A stretch of DNA of 64,000 bases from Dendrobium chrysotoxum (Eukaryota > Streptophyta > Magnoliopsida > Asparagales > Orchidaceae). A program made the position numbers and the translations under genes. Positions 1 through 10,602 of this stretch are shown here, in pieces. The stretch is from the NCBI GenBank assembly GCA_019925795.1, contig CM034304.1:12587471-12651470 (forward strand), given 5' to 3'. The notes under the pieces were generated by a model. That model had not been told where the DNA came from. It saw nothing but the letters and a program-made list of their open reading frames with translations, and did not search any database. Within the stretch, counting starts at the first letter, position 1, and each line of letters opens with the position of its first letter.

Positions 1-196
1 GCTTGGTGAAAATCTGAGAACATTATTTTATTGTGATAATTAGAGAATAATCACCATCTTTATATAACAAATCATCAGCTTCCGCATTTGACTAGTTAAG
101 TTATTATTGTAAGAAATATGAAAAATCAATAAATATTAGAACTCTTGGTGCATCTCGATCTTTCAAGTGATATCAAAGCATACACTTGACTTTCAT

Positions 197-253
197 CTAT
201 TACTACTAAAATTACCCTCCATGTATTCAATTTTAGATGTACTCAAACAAAAA
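197..253 (-). repeat. RTE-type LINE scrap (reverse transcriptase C-terminal part)
   Basis: On the minus strand this stretch encodes a piece resembling LSTSKIEYMEGNFSSNR, matching the LSRSKTEYMECNF segment of the full-length LINE at 30979-34130 (about 31630-31690 there). The match stops exactly where the chromovirus LTR begins at 254, so the LTR element appears to have inserted into this LINE. The other half of the LINE is not found beyond the element's right side. Confidence 0.7.
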
Positions 254-701
254 TGATAGGAAATACTTGAATATTCCATGTAAACTCTAACAAGAATAGG
301 GAAAACAGCAAGAGAAACACAAAAAATCTGGTGGAAAACTCTCCAAATTGTAATTGGATTGCAAAAGAGAGAACTAACGGAAACAACAAAACAACGATAC
401 AATTGATCATCTATTTGAGAGAAGGATCGTCTCTCCTAATCTCTAGATGAATCTAGAACCCAAGACACCAATAAGAACTCTCACAATAACATAATAATCA
501 AACATAACCCTAACCCTAATCTCCCTCCCATACTTAAGGCATACAATTAAAACAATAAAACAAAAAGACCTAAAGGCCCTTGCCGCCCCCACCTTTGGCT
601 CCAATTTTGATTTTGAAATCAAGTGGACCTCCTGCTATAGATGTGAATCGGCCCCCATAGAAGGGGCCGGTTGGACCAATCCACTAGGGGCCGATCTAAC
701 A
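254..701 (-). repeat. 3' LTR of the first chromovirus
   Basis: In sense (minus) orientation it begins TGTTAGATCGGCC at 701 and ends TTTCCTATCA at 254, giving TG...CA ends and 448 bp. A purine-rich tract in sense (plus-strand ctatagctctccc, 702-714) lies just inside, as expected of a PPT, followed by the same CACCTTGTCCTCAAGGTG string found inside the second element. A poly-A-flanked LINE sequence adjoins on the left. Confidence 0.8.
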
Positions 702-751
702 CTATAGCTCTCCCAAAGAATCACCTTGTCCTCAAGGTGAAAAAAAGAAAA

Positions 752-1339
752 CTAATACTTCACCCTCTCATATGGCTCACATGTGGCGTCGTAGTCCGGG
801 AGGTTCTTCCACTTGATCAACACTTCCTTAGCCCCATCTTCTCCCTGGCGAACCCCCATCAGCTCCAAGGGTTCCAACATCACCTCTAAATCCTCAGTTA
901 GTGTCGCTGGTAACTCAGAGCTTGCTGCAGAATCTCCAATTGCCCTCCTCAACTGAGATACATGGAATATCAGGTGTATCGTCGCCGTTGGAGGTATTTT
1001 CAGCCGATAAGTGATAGCTCCAATCCTCTCCAATATCTCATATGGCCCAAAGTATCTTGGGGCAAGCAGCTCATTTCTCCTATTGGCTACTGATCTTTGT
1101 ATGTAAGGTCGGAGCTTTAAGAACAACATTTCCCCTGCCACAAACTGGATGTCCTTCATATGCCCATCTGCCTGCTTCTTCATAATCTGTTGAGCTCTCA
1201 GCAAATGCCTCTTCAACTCTTCCAATATCATATTCCTCTCCTCCAAGTACTCCTCCACTGAAGAAACTGGAGTGTTGCTATGTCCATAGTGCACTAAGTG
1301 AGGTGGATCCCTTACGTAAAACACCTTAAATGGAGTCAT
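752..1339 (-). pseudogene. Integrase C-terminal part with chromodomain
   Basis: About 195 residues. The middle holds the integrase C-terminal beta domain (LAPRYFGPYEILERIG, then YRLKIPP and FHVSQLRRAIG). The end holds a chromodomain-like segment (VLIKWKNLPDYDATCEPYE) that in chromoviruses is thought to bind histone marks and guide insertion. The frame breaks upstream towards the catalytic core, so this is a fragment of a dead pol gene. The W-x-N-L-P and E-P-Y residues of the chromodomain are visible, supporting assignment to chromoviruses. Confidence 0.88.
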
Positions 1340-1459
1340 CTGAGAAGCAGATTGAAAAGAGGTGTACCAATACTCAGCCCATGCTAGTCATCTGGCCCAT
1401 AACTTGTGTGTCTCTGACACAAAGCATCTTAAGTAAGTTTCCAAACTCCTATTGACCAC

Positions 1460-1759
1460 TTATGTTTGGCCATCCATCTGTGGGTGATAGACAATGGTCT
1501 TCTTCAATACTGTCCCCTGTAGTCTAAACAACTCCCTCCAAAAATGACTGAGAAACACCTTATCCATGTCAGATACTATAGCCTCTGGTACTCCATGCAG
1601 TCTGACCACCTCTCTGATGAAGGCTGAGGCCACTGTCACTGCAGTGTATGGATGTCGTAGAGGAATGAAATGAGCATATTTGCTCAAGAGGTCCACTACC
1701 ACTAGTATCACTGTGAAGCTCTCTGATATGGGTAGCTCATTTATGAAATCCATAGACAC
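1460..1759 (-). pseudogene. Integrase catalytic core fragment
   Basis: The fragment reads MSMDFINELP, then VVVDLLSKYAHFIPL, then IVSDMDKVFLSHFWREL, then YHPQMDGQT. These match the D-D-E integrase core, with the first Asp in MSMDF and the second in VSDMD. The usual DRGxVF is altered to DMDKVF. It is separated from the RNase H part at 1802 and from the C-terminal part at 1339 by frame breaks. Confidence 0.88.
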
Positions 1760-1801
1760 CTCCTCCCATACCTGACCTGGTAAAACAAGTGGCTATAATA
1801 A

Positions 1802-2488
1802 TCATCCTAGAGACATCGCCATATACTTGTTCCTCTGATAGACCTCACACCTGGCGACCATCTCCTCTACATCCTTATGCATCCCCTTCCAATATACCTC
1901 TGAAACTAGTCTCCTATAGGTCTTCTGCAACCCTGAATGTCCCCCAACAGCGCTCCCATGGAACTCCTGGAGCAAGTGAGGAATGTGGACTGATGTCCGA
2001 GGCATCACAAACCTCCCCTGGTACAGAAGTCTCTCCCCCACCAAAGAATACCCCGGATGGCTACTCTCCTCCCTCAGTAAATCAGCCTTGATCTTCCCTA
2101 ACTCCTCATCTCGAGCACTCTCCTCCTTGATGGCTTCCCAATATAATATCAATGGGATTGACAATGCTGTCACCTGCAACTCTCTCATACATCTAGACAA
2201 TGCATCTGTCGCCTTATTCTCCACTCCTAGCATGTATTGGATCTCAAAATCATAACCTAGCAGCTTCGATAGCCACCTCTGATATTCTTCTGTCACCATT
2301 CGTTGCTCCAACAAGTATTTCAAGCTCCACTGGTCTGTCCTGACATTAAAATGCCTACCTAATAGATAGGACCGCCATTTCTGGATAGTTATTACAATGG
2401 CCATCAACTCCCGCTCATAAACTGACTTCAGCCTGGCCCTAGCTGTCAGCATTTGGCTGAAATAGGCAATGGGTCGATGATTTTGCAT
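1802..2488 (-). pseudogene. RNase H and integrase zinc-binding region
   Basis: About 228 residues. The N-terminal part (HRPIAYFSQML, VYERELMAIVITIQKWRSYL, VRTDQWSLKYLLEQR, GYDFEIQYMLGVENKATDALSR) is the Ty3 RNase H. The C-terminal part (LLQEFHGSAVGGHSGLQKTYRR then MVARCEVYQRNK) is the H-H-C-C zinc-binding domain of integrase; the second Cys position reads YQRNK where CQRNK is usual. An open stretch within an otherwise broken pol. Confidence 0.87.
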
Positions 2489-2664
2489 GAGACTACCCCC
2501 AACCCATATCCTGAAGCATTTGTCTCTACTATGAACACCTGGGTGATGTTCGGTAGTGCTAAGACTGGTATAGTCATCATAACCTTCTTCAGACTCTCAA
2601 AAGCTGTTGTGGCTGCCTCCCCCATAGAAATCCATCCTTCTTCAATTATTCTATTAGTGGCCAT
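2446..2664 (-). pseudogene. Reverse transcriptase thumb / RNase H start
   Basis: Short open stretch containing AFESLKKVMMTIPVLALPN and VETNASGYGLG. This is the connection between RT and RNase H of Ty3 elements, where the RNase H first Asp (usual D-A-S-G) has become N-A-S-G. It overlaps the next RNase H reading in another frame, so at least one frameshift lies here. Confidence 0.8.
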
Positions 2665-2758
2665 GCTATGGTGCTGTACCCTTTCACGAACCTCCTGTAG
2701 TATCCTGTCAGCCCTAAGAATCCTCTCAGCTCCTTCGAATTCTTAAGTAATGGCCATC

Positions 2759-3007
2759 TCAATATAGCCTCAATTTTGACTGATCTGCTGCGGCCACCTC
2801 TTTGGATACAATATAGCCCAAATATTCCATACTAGTCTGGCCAAAACAACACTTCCTCAAGTTGGCTCTTAGCTGATGCTCTTGCAACACCTCTAGCACC
2901 CTCCTCAAGTGCTCCCAATGCTCCTCCTCTGTTCTGTTGTACACTAGGATATCGTTAAAGAACACCAAGATAAATCGCCTGAGGTAAGGTCTAAAGACCT
3001 TGTTCAT
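2759..3007 (-). pseudogene. Reverse transcriptase palm fragment, catalytic Asp lost
   Basis: The reading MNKVFRPYLRRFILVFFNDI continues to LVYNRTEEEHWEHLRRVLEV. This is the RT region around the catalytic F/Y-x-D-D box. Here the box reads F-F-N-D, so the first catalytic Asp has changed to Asn, which would inactivate the enzyme. It is cut off from the RT N-terminal part (3107-3733) by frame damage around 3010-3106. Confidence 0.88.
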
Positions 3008-3106
3008 GAGAGACTAGAATGTGGCAGGGGCGTTAGCGAGGGCAAAGAGCATTACCAGGAACTCATAATGCCCCTCATCAATTATGAAAGCAGTCTTGGG
3101 CACATC

Positions 3107-3733
3107 CTACTTCATTCTGATTTGATGATATCCTAACTTCAGATCTATCTTGGTGAAGATCACTGCCCTACTTAACTCATCCAAAAGTTCATCAATCACT
3201 GGTATAGAAAACTTATCTGGCACAGTCTCCTTGTTCACCGCCCGGTAGTCCACACAAAAGCTCCAGCTGTCATCCTTTTTCTTAACTAGTAATACTGGAC
3301 TGAAAAAAGGACTAACACTGGGCTTGACAATCCCCGCCTCTAGTATTTCTCTAATCAACTTCTCAATCGCATCCTTCTGAAATTGAGGATAGCGATAATG
3401 TCTGACGCTGATAGGTGATACACATTCCCTCAAGGTGATTGTATGCTCCTGCTCCCTTGGTGGAGGCAATCCCTGAGGCCGCTGAAAAACCTGGAATTGC
3501 TGGATCAACGGCTGTATGGAGAAGGGTATGTCCCATCCCTCCTCCAAACAACCTCCTTCCAATATGTGCAGCTCCACCAAATAGCCTTCCCCCACCTCTT
3601 GGATATTTCTCACCATGGTTTTGAGTGACACCATGGCTTTGGATAGCCCTGCATCTCCACTGATCACCACCTTTCTTCCATCCACCCTCAGCTCCATTGT
3701 GAGTGCTCCCCAATTGACCTTGGTGTCTCCCAA
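3107..3733 (-). pseudogene. Protease end and reverse transcriptase N-terminal part
   Basis: About 208 residues. The second half carries typical Ty3 RT blocks: IREILEAGIVKPSVSPFFSP, VLLVKKKDDSWSFCVDYRAV, IPVIDELLDEL and IFTKIDLKLGYHQIRMK, whose Asp in TKIDL is a catalytic-metal residue. The first half (ISGDAGLSKAMVSLKTMV) is the protease-to-RT linker conserved between both chromoviruses of this window. Confidence 0.88.
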
Positions 3734-4150
3734 GGTCTGCAGCTACTTCATCCCCAAGATGACATCTATATTTCCTAACTCCAGTAGGAGAAATTCCTCC
3801 CTCACTTGAATCGCTTGGATGGTCAACACCACTCCTCTACAAATCTCCTGGCCTTTCTCTACCTTTCATGTACCCATCATCACCCCATAACAACCAGTGT
3901 CCACCAATTTTACTCCTAATTAGTCGACGACCTGAGTGGAAATGAAATTGTGGGTAACCCCACTGTCAATCAGAACCACCACCTCCTTGTCCCCTATCTC
4001 CCCTTTCACCTTCATGGTATGATTGGAGGTGAATCCTACCACCGAGTTCAGGGAAACCTCTGTCAGGTCCAGATTCATCTTCTCCTCTATCTCCTCCTCT
4101 ATTTCTCCCTTGCCTCCCTTAGTTTCCTCATCATCACAGACGGTGAAAAC

Positions 4151-4354
4151 CTAAAGAGTTCGGTCCCTACACCTATACCCTGGGGTATACTTCTCATCAC
4201 ACCTGAAACACAACCCCTTTGCCCTATTCTCCCGTATATCCTTCTCTGTCAGCCTCCTGAAATTTCCCACGCTCCCTCCTATTGTCTTCTCCCTGATGGT
4301 CTCACGAAATCCTCCTATTACAGAACCCTTGGGTGCTAAGTGGGTGGTCGTCAT
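4151..4354 (-). pseudogene. Gag zinc-knuckle fragment (CCHC changed to CCYC)
   Basis: The fragment contains RAKGLCFRCDEKYTPGYRC. The gag zinc knuckle of Ty3 elements is C-x2-C-x4-H-x4-C, and here the His is Tyr, so zinc binding by this copy is doubtful. It lies between the gag capsid part (4474-4851) and the protease region. Confidence 0.82.
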
Positions 4355-4473
4355 CCTTTAAGTGCCTCCTGAGCTACTACTCCTGGCTCGCATCTCTAGA
4401 CCAGCTGTGCCAGCTTCATGGCCTCTCCCAAGTCACGAGGCATCATGACTTTCACTACCGCTCTGATTTCTGC

Positions 4474-4851
4474 CTAGAGCCCCTTCATGAAGTTTCCCTC
4501 CAATGCAGTCTCTAACAATCGCTCCACCCGATTGGCTAAGTGCTCGAACTGCTCCCGATAGTCTGCCACTGATCCGTCCTGCACCAGTGCTAAAAACTGC
4601 TTATAGAAGTCTCCTCTCCCGTCGGTTTGGAAACATTCTAATGAACAGTTCTTAAATGCTCTCCAGCTCTGTATAGGTCTCCTTTGGTCCCTCCACTGGA
4701 ACCATGACAATGCCTTCCCTTCTAAATATAGGTCTGTTGCTGTCAGTTTATCCTCATTCATCAACCCATTGATGGTGAAGTACCTCTCCACCTTGTAGAT
4801 CCATCCATAAGCATCCTCCCCTTCAAAAATTGACATCTTCAGCTTCCTCAC
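4474..4851 (-). pseudogene. Gag capsid-like fragment
   Basis: About 125 residues with the plant Ty3 gag signature: FEGEDAYGWIYKVERYFTIN, LTATDLYLEGKALSWFQW, FYKQFLALVQDGSVADYREQ and FEHLANRV. Known as the retrotransposon gag domain that builds the particle shell. Homologous to the fragments at 14886-15760. Confidence 0.87.
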
Positions 4852-4917
4852 CTTTGGCTCTCCCCCATTTCCCTGTATTCCTCCATATTTTCCCCTTTCC
4901 CAAGTGCTTTGCTCTCC

Positions 4918-5358
4918 CTATGTCTCTCGATCCTCCCTTACATGCTCATCTTCAAACCCCTCTTCGCTTTCTTCCCGCCTTTCTCCAAAATCAACACCCC
5001 TCCCATCATAGTTTCCCTCCTTTCTCTCCCAAATAGCACCCTTTACTCCTTGCTCCCTATTTCCATGTCTCTCTCCCCACCTTTCCCCTTTCACCTCAAT
5101 GATTTCAACATTGTTTTCCCTCCTACGAAAATCAGAATTCATAGTTCTTCCCATCGGTTCCTTCGCCTCCGATGCCGCCCTTTGGATTTGATTTTCCAAT
5201 AACCTCTTCACCATCAAATGAAGATCGAAAACTTTGTCTTCCACGGACAAAACCTTGTCTTCTACAGATGAAATTCGATCCTCCATCGTGGCTTTTATTT
5301 GGCTCATCTCTCCTTCAAATCGCTCTTCCAATGCATCTACCTTCTTGGCTGCCATCAA
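4918..5358 (-). pseudogene. Gag N-terminal coiled-coil fragment
   Basis: Begins MMAAKKVDALEERFEGEMSQ, followed by repeated SVEDKV heptad-like stretches and LMVKRLLENQ, then a charged Arg/Glu-rich linker. The same start occurs in the second chromovirus near 15797. The N-terminus is likely the true gag start of this family. It is separated from the capsid part by a frame break near 4900. Confidence 0.82.
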
Positions 5359-5440
5359 AATTTTTGGATTTTGATTTGTAGGCTCTGAAAATTCGGCCTC
5401 AGCCTCCCCGGTCCTTTTCGAGGGAGTTTTAACGGATTAA

Positions 5441-8400
5441 GTTCCAGAGTAAATTTTGACAAGGCAGATTGGGATTGTAGATAATACACTACCTAGAGAT
5501 TTCGCTCTCATATTGCGAGGAATTTATGATCTGAGTTATGGTTTCCTATAGACGCAAGCCCCTACAGTTAATTACCCCTCCCGATAACGAGAGAGTTTTC
5601 GATTAAGGCTAGTCGTCAATCAGATATGTAGAAATACATGTTATCTGGCATATAGAAGTAGCATGGGTTTAAGGGATGTGAGATTGATTATTTAAAATAG
5701 AAATTTCACTATCTTATACTTAAAGCAGATGATGGAGGAATGGATAATGGACCCGATCAAGATCCCATAGTTCCGTCGTCCCGGGCCATCATGGTCCCTG
5801 GTCTACTTAGTCAAAGGTTACTGGTAAGAGATTGTTTGAGAATGAATCCTAGTGATATTCTCGATCAGACATTAGCTCTTTGTGACCTGAAGAATTTTTC
5901 AATTTATCCACCTCGGCAAACTATTGCGGAGGGTGAATGGATTTTGTTTTAAGTGTTTGATGGATTTATTTCAATTTTAAATATTTGGGTTTTGGTTATT
6001 TTTGGAGTTTTTTAATTTTAGATTTTGTGGGTATTTTGGTGGTGTTTTGAGTATTTAAAATTAACCCCTCCAGTTGAGATATACGTTCAACACTGCTATC
6101 ATCGGGGTATATAAGGTCATTTACATTTGAAGATTGAACTTATCAACTTGTCGACAAAGTATTGGGCTTCGTAGGCTTCAAACCTTTGTTGGTGAATTTC
6201 ATTATTCATAGGCCTTGAAGCCTAATATGAACGTATAAAATAGATATTCCTGTCGACACCCTAACCGTATATCTGTTTGATAGTTCGAGCCGTATCAACT
6301 CCTATCTATCCATGTAGAAGGATCGGGCTCGAACTTGAGTTCATTTATTGACCCGCGTAATATCCCTAGACGTCACGTGTGTATCCATAACACACTCATC
6401 GGGGCCCATGCGGGTTTTGTGATTGCACTTGCCCCTTTTGTGTACCTATGTACTTATATATTATAGTGCACGTGCAGGGGCATTTTGAAATATTTTAGTT
6501 ATGCGAGCAACTGCCATATGAGTGTGCGCAACATTCCATTTGAGAGTTTGAACACGTCTTATGCCTGCTTGTATGAGTGTTGCGGATCCATGGCATGGTG
6601 TTGTACTATGGTTATTTGTCTGTTTCATACAGGTAGACTATCGTGCACTACTTGTTGTTTTCCGCAGGTAGATTATTGTGCACTAACGAATCTCCTATTA
6701 TGATTGTAGATGTTTACCTCTATTGCAGTTCTTTCACATTTTCCCATAGATAATACGTTGAACATGTGACGGGCCTCCTACAACTGCCACGACAGCCTGT
6801 AGGTATGTTTGTATTTGGTGTAGCCATTTAGCCTTTGATTCGTAGATAACATTTTGCATATATAATGGGTCTCCCACAACCCCGCAGACATTTGCATTTA
6901 TTGACCAGATGGTTGTTGATCGATAACCTTTTGCTTATAAGGGATATGATATACTTGTTTGCAAATTAGTTGACATCGATTGTAAGGACGTCATACATTC
7001 ATTATGTATCTCCATACTTTATTCACAAGCATATTCCTGTATGTTTGTATGTTGCTATCGATCGTCAATTAAGTTATGTTACTCATCAATCTCTTCATGG
7101 ATATCAGCTAATGAGTTGTTATATTAGCCTGCGTGTGTTTCACTTTTACACAGATATCTTCTGATGAACATTGACATTTGCACTATGAATCTCCCCTTCT
7201 ACTCATAGGCAATGTGTTGTATGCATAACAACTCTTTCAATCATATTTGCAGGGAACTTATGCATTTGCCGGATGTTTGATTGATGTCGGCCATCACTAC
7301 CTTTGTGTGAACTATTGTGTATACAATTAGTTCTTGATTTTTTCTTGTAGATGAATCGTCGATTAATATTTACATTCATTGCATATTCTCTCTATGCAAG
7401 TTAATTGACAGATTGTTGTATTCATTTGCAGATTATATGATGTTGAATGTAAGGAGACTGTTGCGCTCGTTTCTTGTCTACAGTCATCATATTGATTGCA
7501 TGTCGAATCCCTCTGCTTGCGAGGTTGAATGTATTTGCCTGTGTTTTGATGTTAACCATAGAACACTGTTATATTTACTGCATATCGGTCTTACATTTGT
7601 GGAATACTGGTGTATTTGTTTGTAGGTCAACCAGTGTTGAGTGCAAAATGAGTTGCATTTGTCATCAATTTCCTTATACATGTCGTCTAGCAAATTGCGA
7701 CTTTCACTCCGTATCAACTTTAGTGTTCGTCGGGGCTTTATCATGCTTGCAACGCATCTACCATTGTTGCTTATTGGTATTTGTAAGGAGCATTGATGTA
7801 TGTATGATAAACTTCCAACCATTTCTCGTAAGTGTCTGGATTTACCATAGGTTTTTGCACTTATGTCTATATATAATCTCCCATACTTAAACATTCAATT
7901 ATAATCATTCTCAAATAGATCACCTCCATTGTTGTTGCTTGCAAGTAGACTGTTGCATATTTTCTACTCATGTTCATAGGAGACCCATTGCACTCACTGT
8001 GATCTTCTTCATGTGTGCCTTCAAGCTTTTTCACAAGTTTACGAACTAACTAATATGGCCATCAAAAGTTTTATGTTACTTGTGTGTGGGTTATGATGAG
8101 CATCACAAGCCTTTCAACATCCTCAAGAATAGGTTGTAGCTTGCATGATGAACTTTCCTCATTAGTATCCACTTGTAATTGATCGCATACACCTTTCAAC
8201 TGATTTCACTTGTTTGTTTGTACAATGATATTGACTATCATTGTATTCATACAATGATATTGGCTATCACTGTACTCACTGTATGTCCTCAGACATGCTT
8301 GTAGGAGAATGTTCGCATTCATTCGTGCTCCACATATGCTTGTAATCATTGCAATTACCTTAAATAGATTGATTGCATGAATTTTATAGTTGCTTGTGAG

Positions 8401-8680
8401 TGAGTAGTGTTTGCAAGTTCCTTTGTCCACCATAAATTTTATATTTTTTTCATTTGCAAGAAATAATCATTTTACAAATCATAATTCCATTCTAAGCATC
8501 GTGTCTTGTCCCTGTAGTTACATTGAGTTCAAGTTTAGTTCAATTCAAGTTTGGTCCACTATCAAATTGAGTCTCCTGGTGTCTTTAAAAGTTCAAGCCT
8601 CTTGTAGCACATTCAAATTTGAGTTCAATATTGGCAAATTCAATTAATGTTCAAATGGAATTAAAGTTCTTTTCTTTTGT
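5441..8680. other. Unassigned AT-rich spacer
   Basis: No domain could be recognised on either strand. Small open frames (for example 5740-5952 and 7474-7890) lack any family signature. The part 6480-7960 repeats short phrases such as aggtagactatcgtgcac, tagattattgtgcac and catttgcag at irregular spacing, which may be decayed repeat DNA. I cannot assign it. Confidence 0.5.
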
Positions 8681-8682
8681 CC

Positions 8683-8698
8683 AAGTCCCTTGCATCTT
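8683..8698 (+). repeat. Target-site duplication, left copy
   Basis: AAGTCCCTTGCATCTT here matches 9130-9145 (AAGTCCCCTGCATCTT) with one mismatch. They flank a LINE 3' end with a poly(A) tail, as expected of target-primed reverse transcription. Confidence 0.85.
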
Positions 8699-9129
8699 AA
8701 GAAATGTATCCATTCGGATATTTCTCAGCTCGAGCTTTCCTCTATTCAATTGTTAAGAGATGTTGTCAAGGAATGGATGTTGTCTTACAAGGGGATCATA
8801 ATCGAAGGTGATAACTCAAATGTTATTCAATATCTTAAACAAGCTTTTAAAAAGGGTGGCAAGTTAATGGAAAGTTTTGTTTTCTTGAAGGATTTCAATC
8901 ATGTTATTTTCAATTGTATAGATAGAAAGAGCAATAAGTTAGCGGATCTTTGTGCCAACTATGCTATAGTTAATGATTTCCTTTTTGAAGATTGTAGTGT
9001 TAATAAGGTTCCTCCTTCCTTTCTTACTTTGTTAAAGGAGGAACTGGTTGGGATTGTTTCCTAGGCTGTATTTGGTTTTCTTTTATTAGTTAATGCAATA
9101 TTTTTTATTGCTTCTTCAAAAAAAAAAAA
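8699..9129 (+). mobile_element. 5'-truncated plant LINE with RNase H-like 3' end
   Basis: The coding part (to the stop at 9062-9064) ends a plant L1-type ORF2: an RNase H-like domain with IIIEGDNSNVIQYLKQAFKK and FNCIDRKSNKLADLCANYAI. A short 3' UTR follows (ggctgtatttggttttcttttatt) and then a run of A up to 9130. The body is flanked by a 16-bp target duplication, so the truncation point at 8699 is the original insertion boundary, not later loss. An upstream TTG at 8690 lies in the target duplication and is not a real start. Confidence 0.88.
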
Positions 9130-9145
9130 AAGTCCCCTGCATCTT
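9130..9145 (+). repeat. Target-site duplication, right copy
   Basis: Matches 8683-8698 in 15 of 16 positions and follows directly after the poly(A) tail of the LINE fragment. Confidence 0.85.
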
Positions 9146-9208
9146 CAAATGAAATTTCGACAAGCTCTCGACGTCTCCCCCATTTAAGAAAAATTACCAA
9201 AAATTGGG

Positions 9209-9482
9209 TCATCCCATCATGCTACAAAAGTGTGTATGGTTGGTGTCGGGTGACACCGAGGCCGTACATCTTCAATCCCACCAAGCTACAAGAGCGTGTA
9301 TGGGGGTTGCAAAGTACCTGCTTAAAGAACACAAGTGGCTTTCTCTGCCACGTTACAAGGGTGTGTACAGGCACTAAAGGACTCCCCACCACGCTACAAG
9401 AACGTGTATAGGGCTTGCCCATCTCGCCGCATGCATCGCACCGGGTTTCCTCTTACCATGCTACGAGAGCGCATATAGGGGA
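9209..9482 (+). repeat. Degenerate ~67-bp minisatellite, five copies
   Basis: A core like ccaYgctacaagagcgtgta recurs with its gctaca word at 9221, 9285, 9352, 9393 and 9460. The spacings are 64, 67, 41 and 67 bp, so one unit has lost about 26 bp. Spacers are poorly conserved. It is not a CRISPR: the repeats are diverged and the spacers are related. Confidence 0.7.
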
Positions 9483-9616
9483 TTCGCAGGCTCGATATAA
9501 ACGTCGAGAATGGGATTTTTAAGTTTTAGAAATTATACCTGCGCGAACGAGGTTGACTATGTCGGTGTTGTGACAACTGAGGAGAGAGAAGGATATTTCT
9601 TTCCTTTCCCTTTTTT

Positions 9617-9905
9617 TAAAATCAATTATAATTAAACTTATTAATTATAATTAATTATAATTAAAAATAATTAATTATAATTATGTTTAATTAATTATAA
9701 TTAATATACAATTAATCAATAATTAATCATGATCAAAAATAATTACTCATAATTAAACTTAATTAATTTTGACTAATTATTGATTAATAATAATTAATTA
9801 TAATTAAACATAATTAATTATATTTAATTAATTAAAACTAATTTATAATTAATTATAATTTAAAATACTTAATTATAATTAAATCTCATTAATTATAACC
9901 AATTT
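9617..9905. repeat. TAATTA-rich low-complexity block
   Basis: Nearly pure AT sequence built from taattaattataattaaa-like words in both orientations, so it can fold on itself. No coding potential. Confidence 0.85.
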
Positions 9906-10417
9906 AAACAGATTAATGTAGGATTTGAAATAGGATTTATGCACATTTGAATAGAATTTATATTGATTTGAGCAAGATTATACCAAATCATTGACCTAAA
10001 CCCACTGTTTACCCCTCTTTACTGTCAGATACAAATATTAAACCAGTTTTTATGCTTGATTTGTGCAGGACTTGGGCTAAATCCTGTTATATCTCACGGC
10101 TAGTTAAGCCTCGGTTTCCCTCTTTTTACAGTGAATCCCGGATTTACTAATCTTGTAGTTCAGCGAATTTAGGGATTTGGCCGAAGAAGCGCACGAAAGA
10201 GGGCAAGTTACCTTCACAGTAAGAGAGCTCCCTTCATTACTTCCGATCAAAAAATGTTGTAACTTCCACTCTAACAAGAAGAGGGAATGTCATCGAAGGA
10301 GCGACGTCAGCCAGCAATGGAGGATTAGAAGAGTGGCAGTGGCTTGGAAAAGATTTCGATTAGAAGCGGAACCGGCGTCAGAGTGGAGCTCGGAATGGAT
10401 CCGGCGGGTAAAGCTAG
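9906..10417. other. Unassigned stretch
   Basis: A 95-codon open frame at 10177-10464 (plus) runs into the LINE remnant and has no recognisable motif. Nothing else supported here. Confidence 0.4.
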
Positions 10418-10602
10418 GAAAACACTTTTTTATCTTCATCATTAATGAACTTCACTTGAACTAAATCCTTACAACTCATATCTCTTTGTTTGATTAACTT
10501 ATACATATATTTTTAGCTCACATTACTATCTAATCTATTATATAAATCATTAAAAGCTAAAATTTTTGCATAGCATATTGCTTTCTTAGATACCTTATGG
10601 GC
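10418..10602 (-). repeat. RTE LINE remnant, 3' side of the insertion
   Basis: Closely similar to about 32600-32795 of the full-length LINE (shared strings such as cttcacttgaactaaatcctta and catattgctttcttaga). The match is broken at 10602 by the chromovirus and resumes at 16539. Confidence 0.85.
10598..10602 (+). repeat. 5-bp target-site duplication TGGGC, left
   Basis: TGGGC occurs directly before the LTR at 10603 and directly after the other LTR at 16539-16543. Five bases is the usual Ty3 integrase footprint. Confidence 0.92.

Larger units (their letters stand above)
254..5440 (-). mobile_element. Degenerate Ty3/gypsy chromovirus, 5' LTR missing
   Basis: Read on the minus strand from right to left the order is gag N-terminal coil, gag, zinc knuckle, protease region, reverse transcriptase, RNase H, integrase, chromodomain, polypurine tract, 3' LTR. 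This is the standard Ty3 chromovirus order. The reading frame is broken at many places, so no full polyprotein survives. The expected PBS (a CTCTGATACCA-like string on the plus strand, as in the second element) and the 5' LTR are not found to the right of gag. The right boundary is therefore approximate and the copy is 5'-truncated. Its 3' LTR end shares 17 bp (TCAAGTATTTCCTATCA in sense) with the solo LTR at 47162-47714, so the two belong to related families. Confidence 0.9.

Noticed and set aside
3363..3713. Second open frame over the chromovirus RT region
   Set aside because: Out-of-frame shadow of the 3107-3733 reading, which has clear RT motifs.
5740..5952. 70-codon open frame as a small gene
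   Set aside because: No recognisable domain, no neighbours with gene structure; length is within chance for this composition.
7474..7890. 138-codon open frame as a gene
   Set aside because: Cys/His/Ile-rich translation of low-complexity DNA, overlapped by an equally long frame on the other strand.
9209..9482. CRISPR-like spaced repeats
   Set aside because: Repeats are diverged, spacing is uneven, spacers are related, and the genome is a plant's. It is a minisatellite.
10177..10464. 95-codon open frame
   Set aside because: Runs into the LINE remnant and has no family signature.
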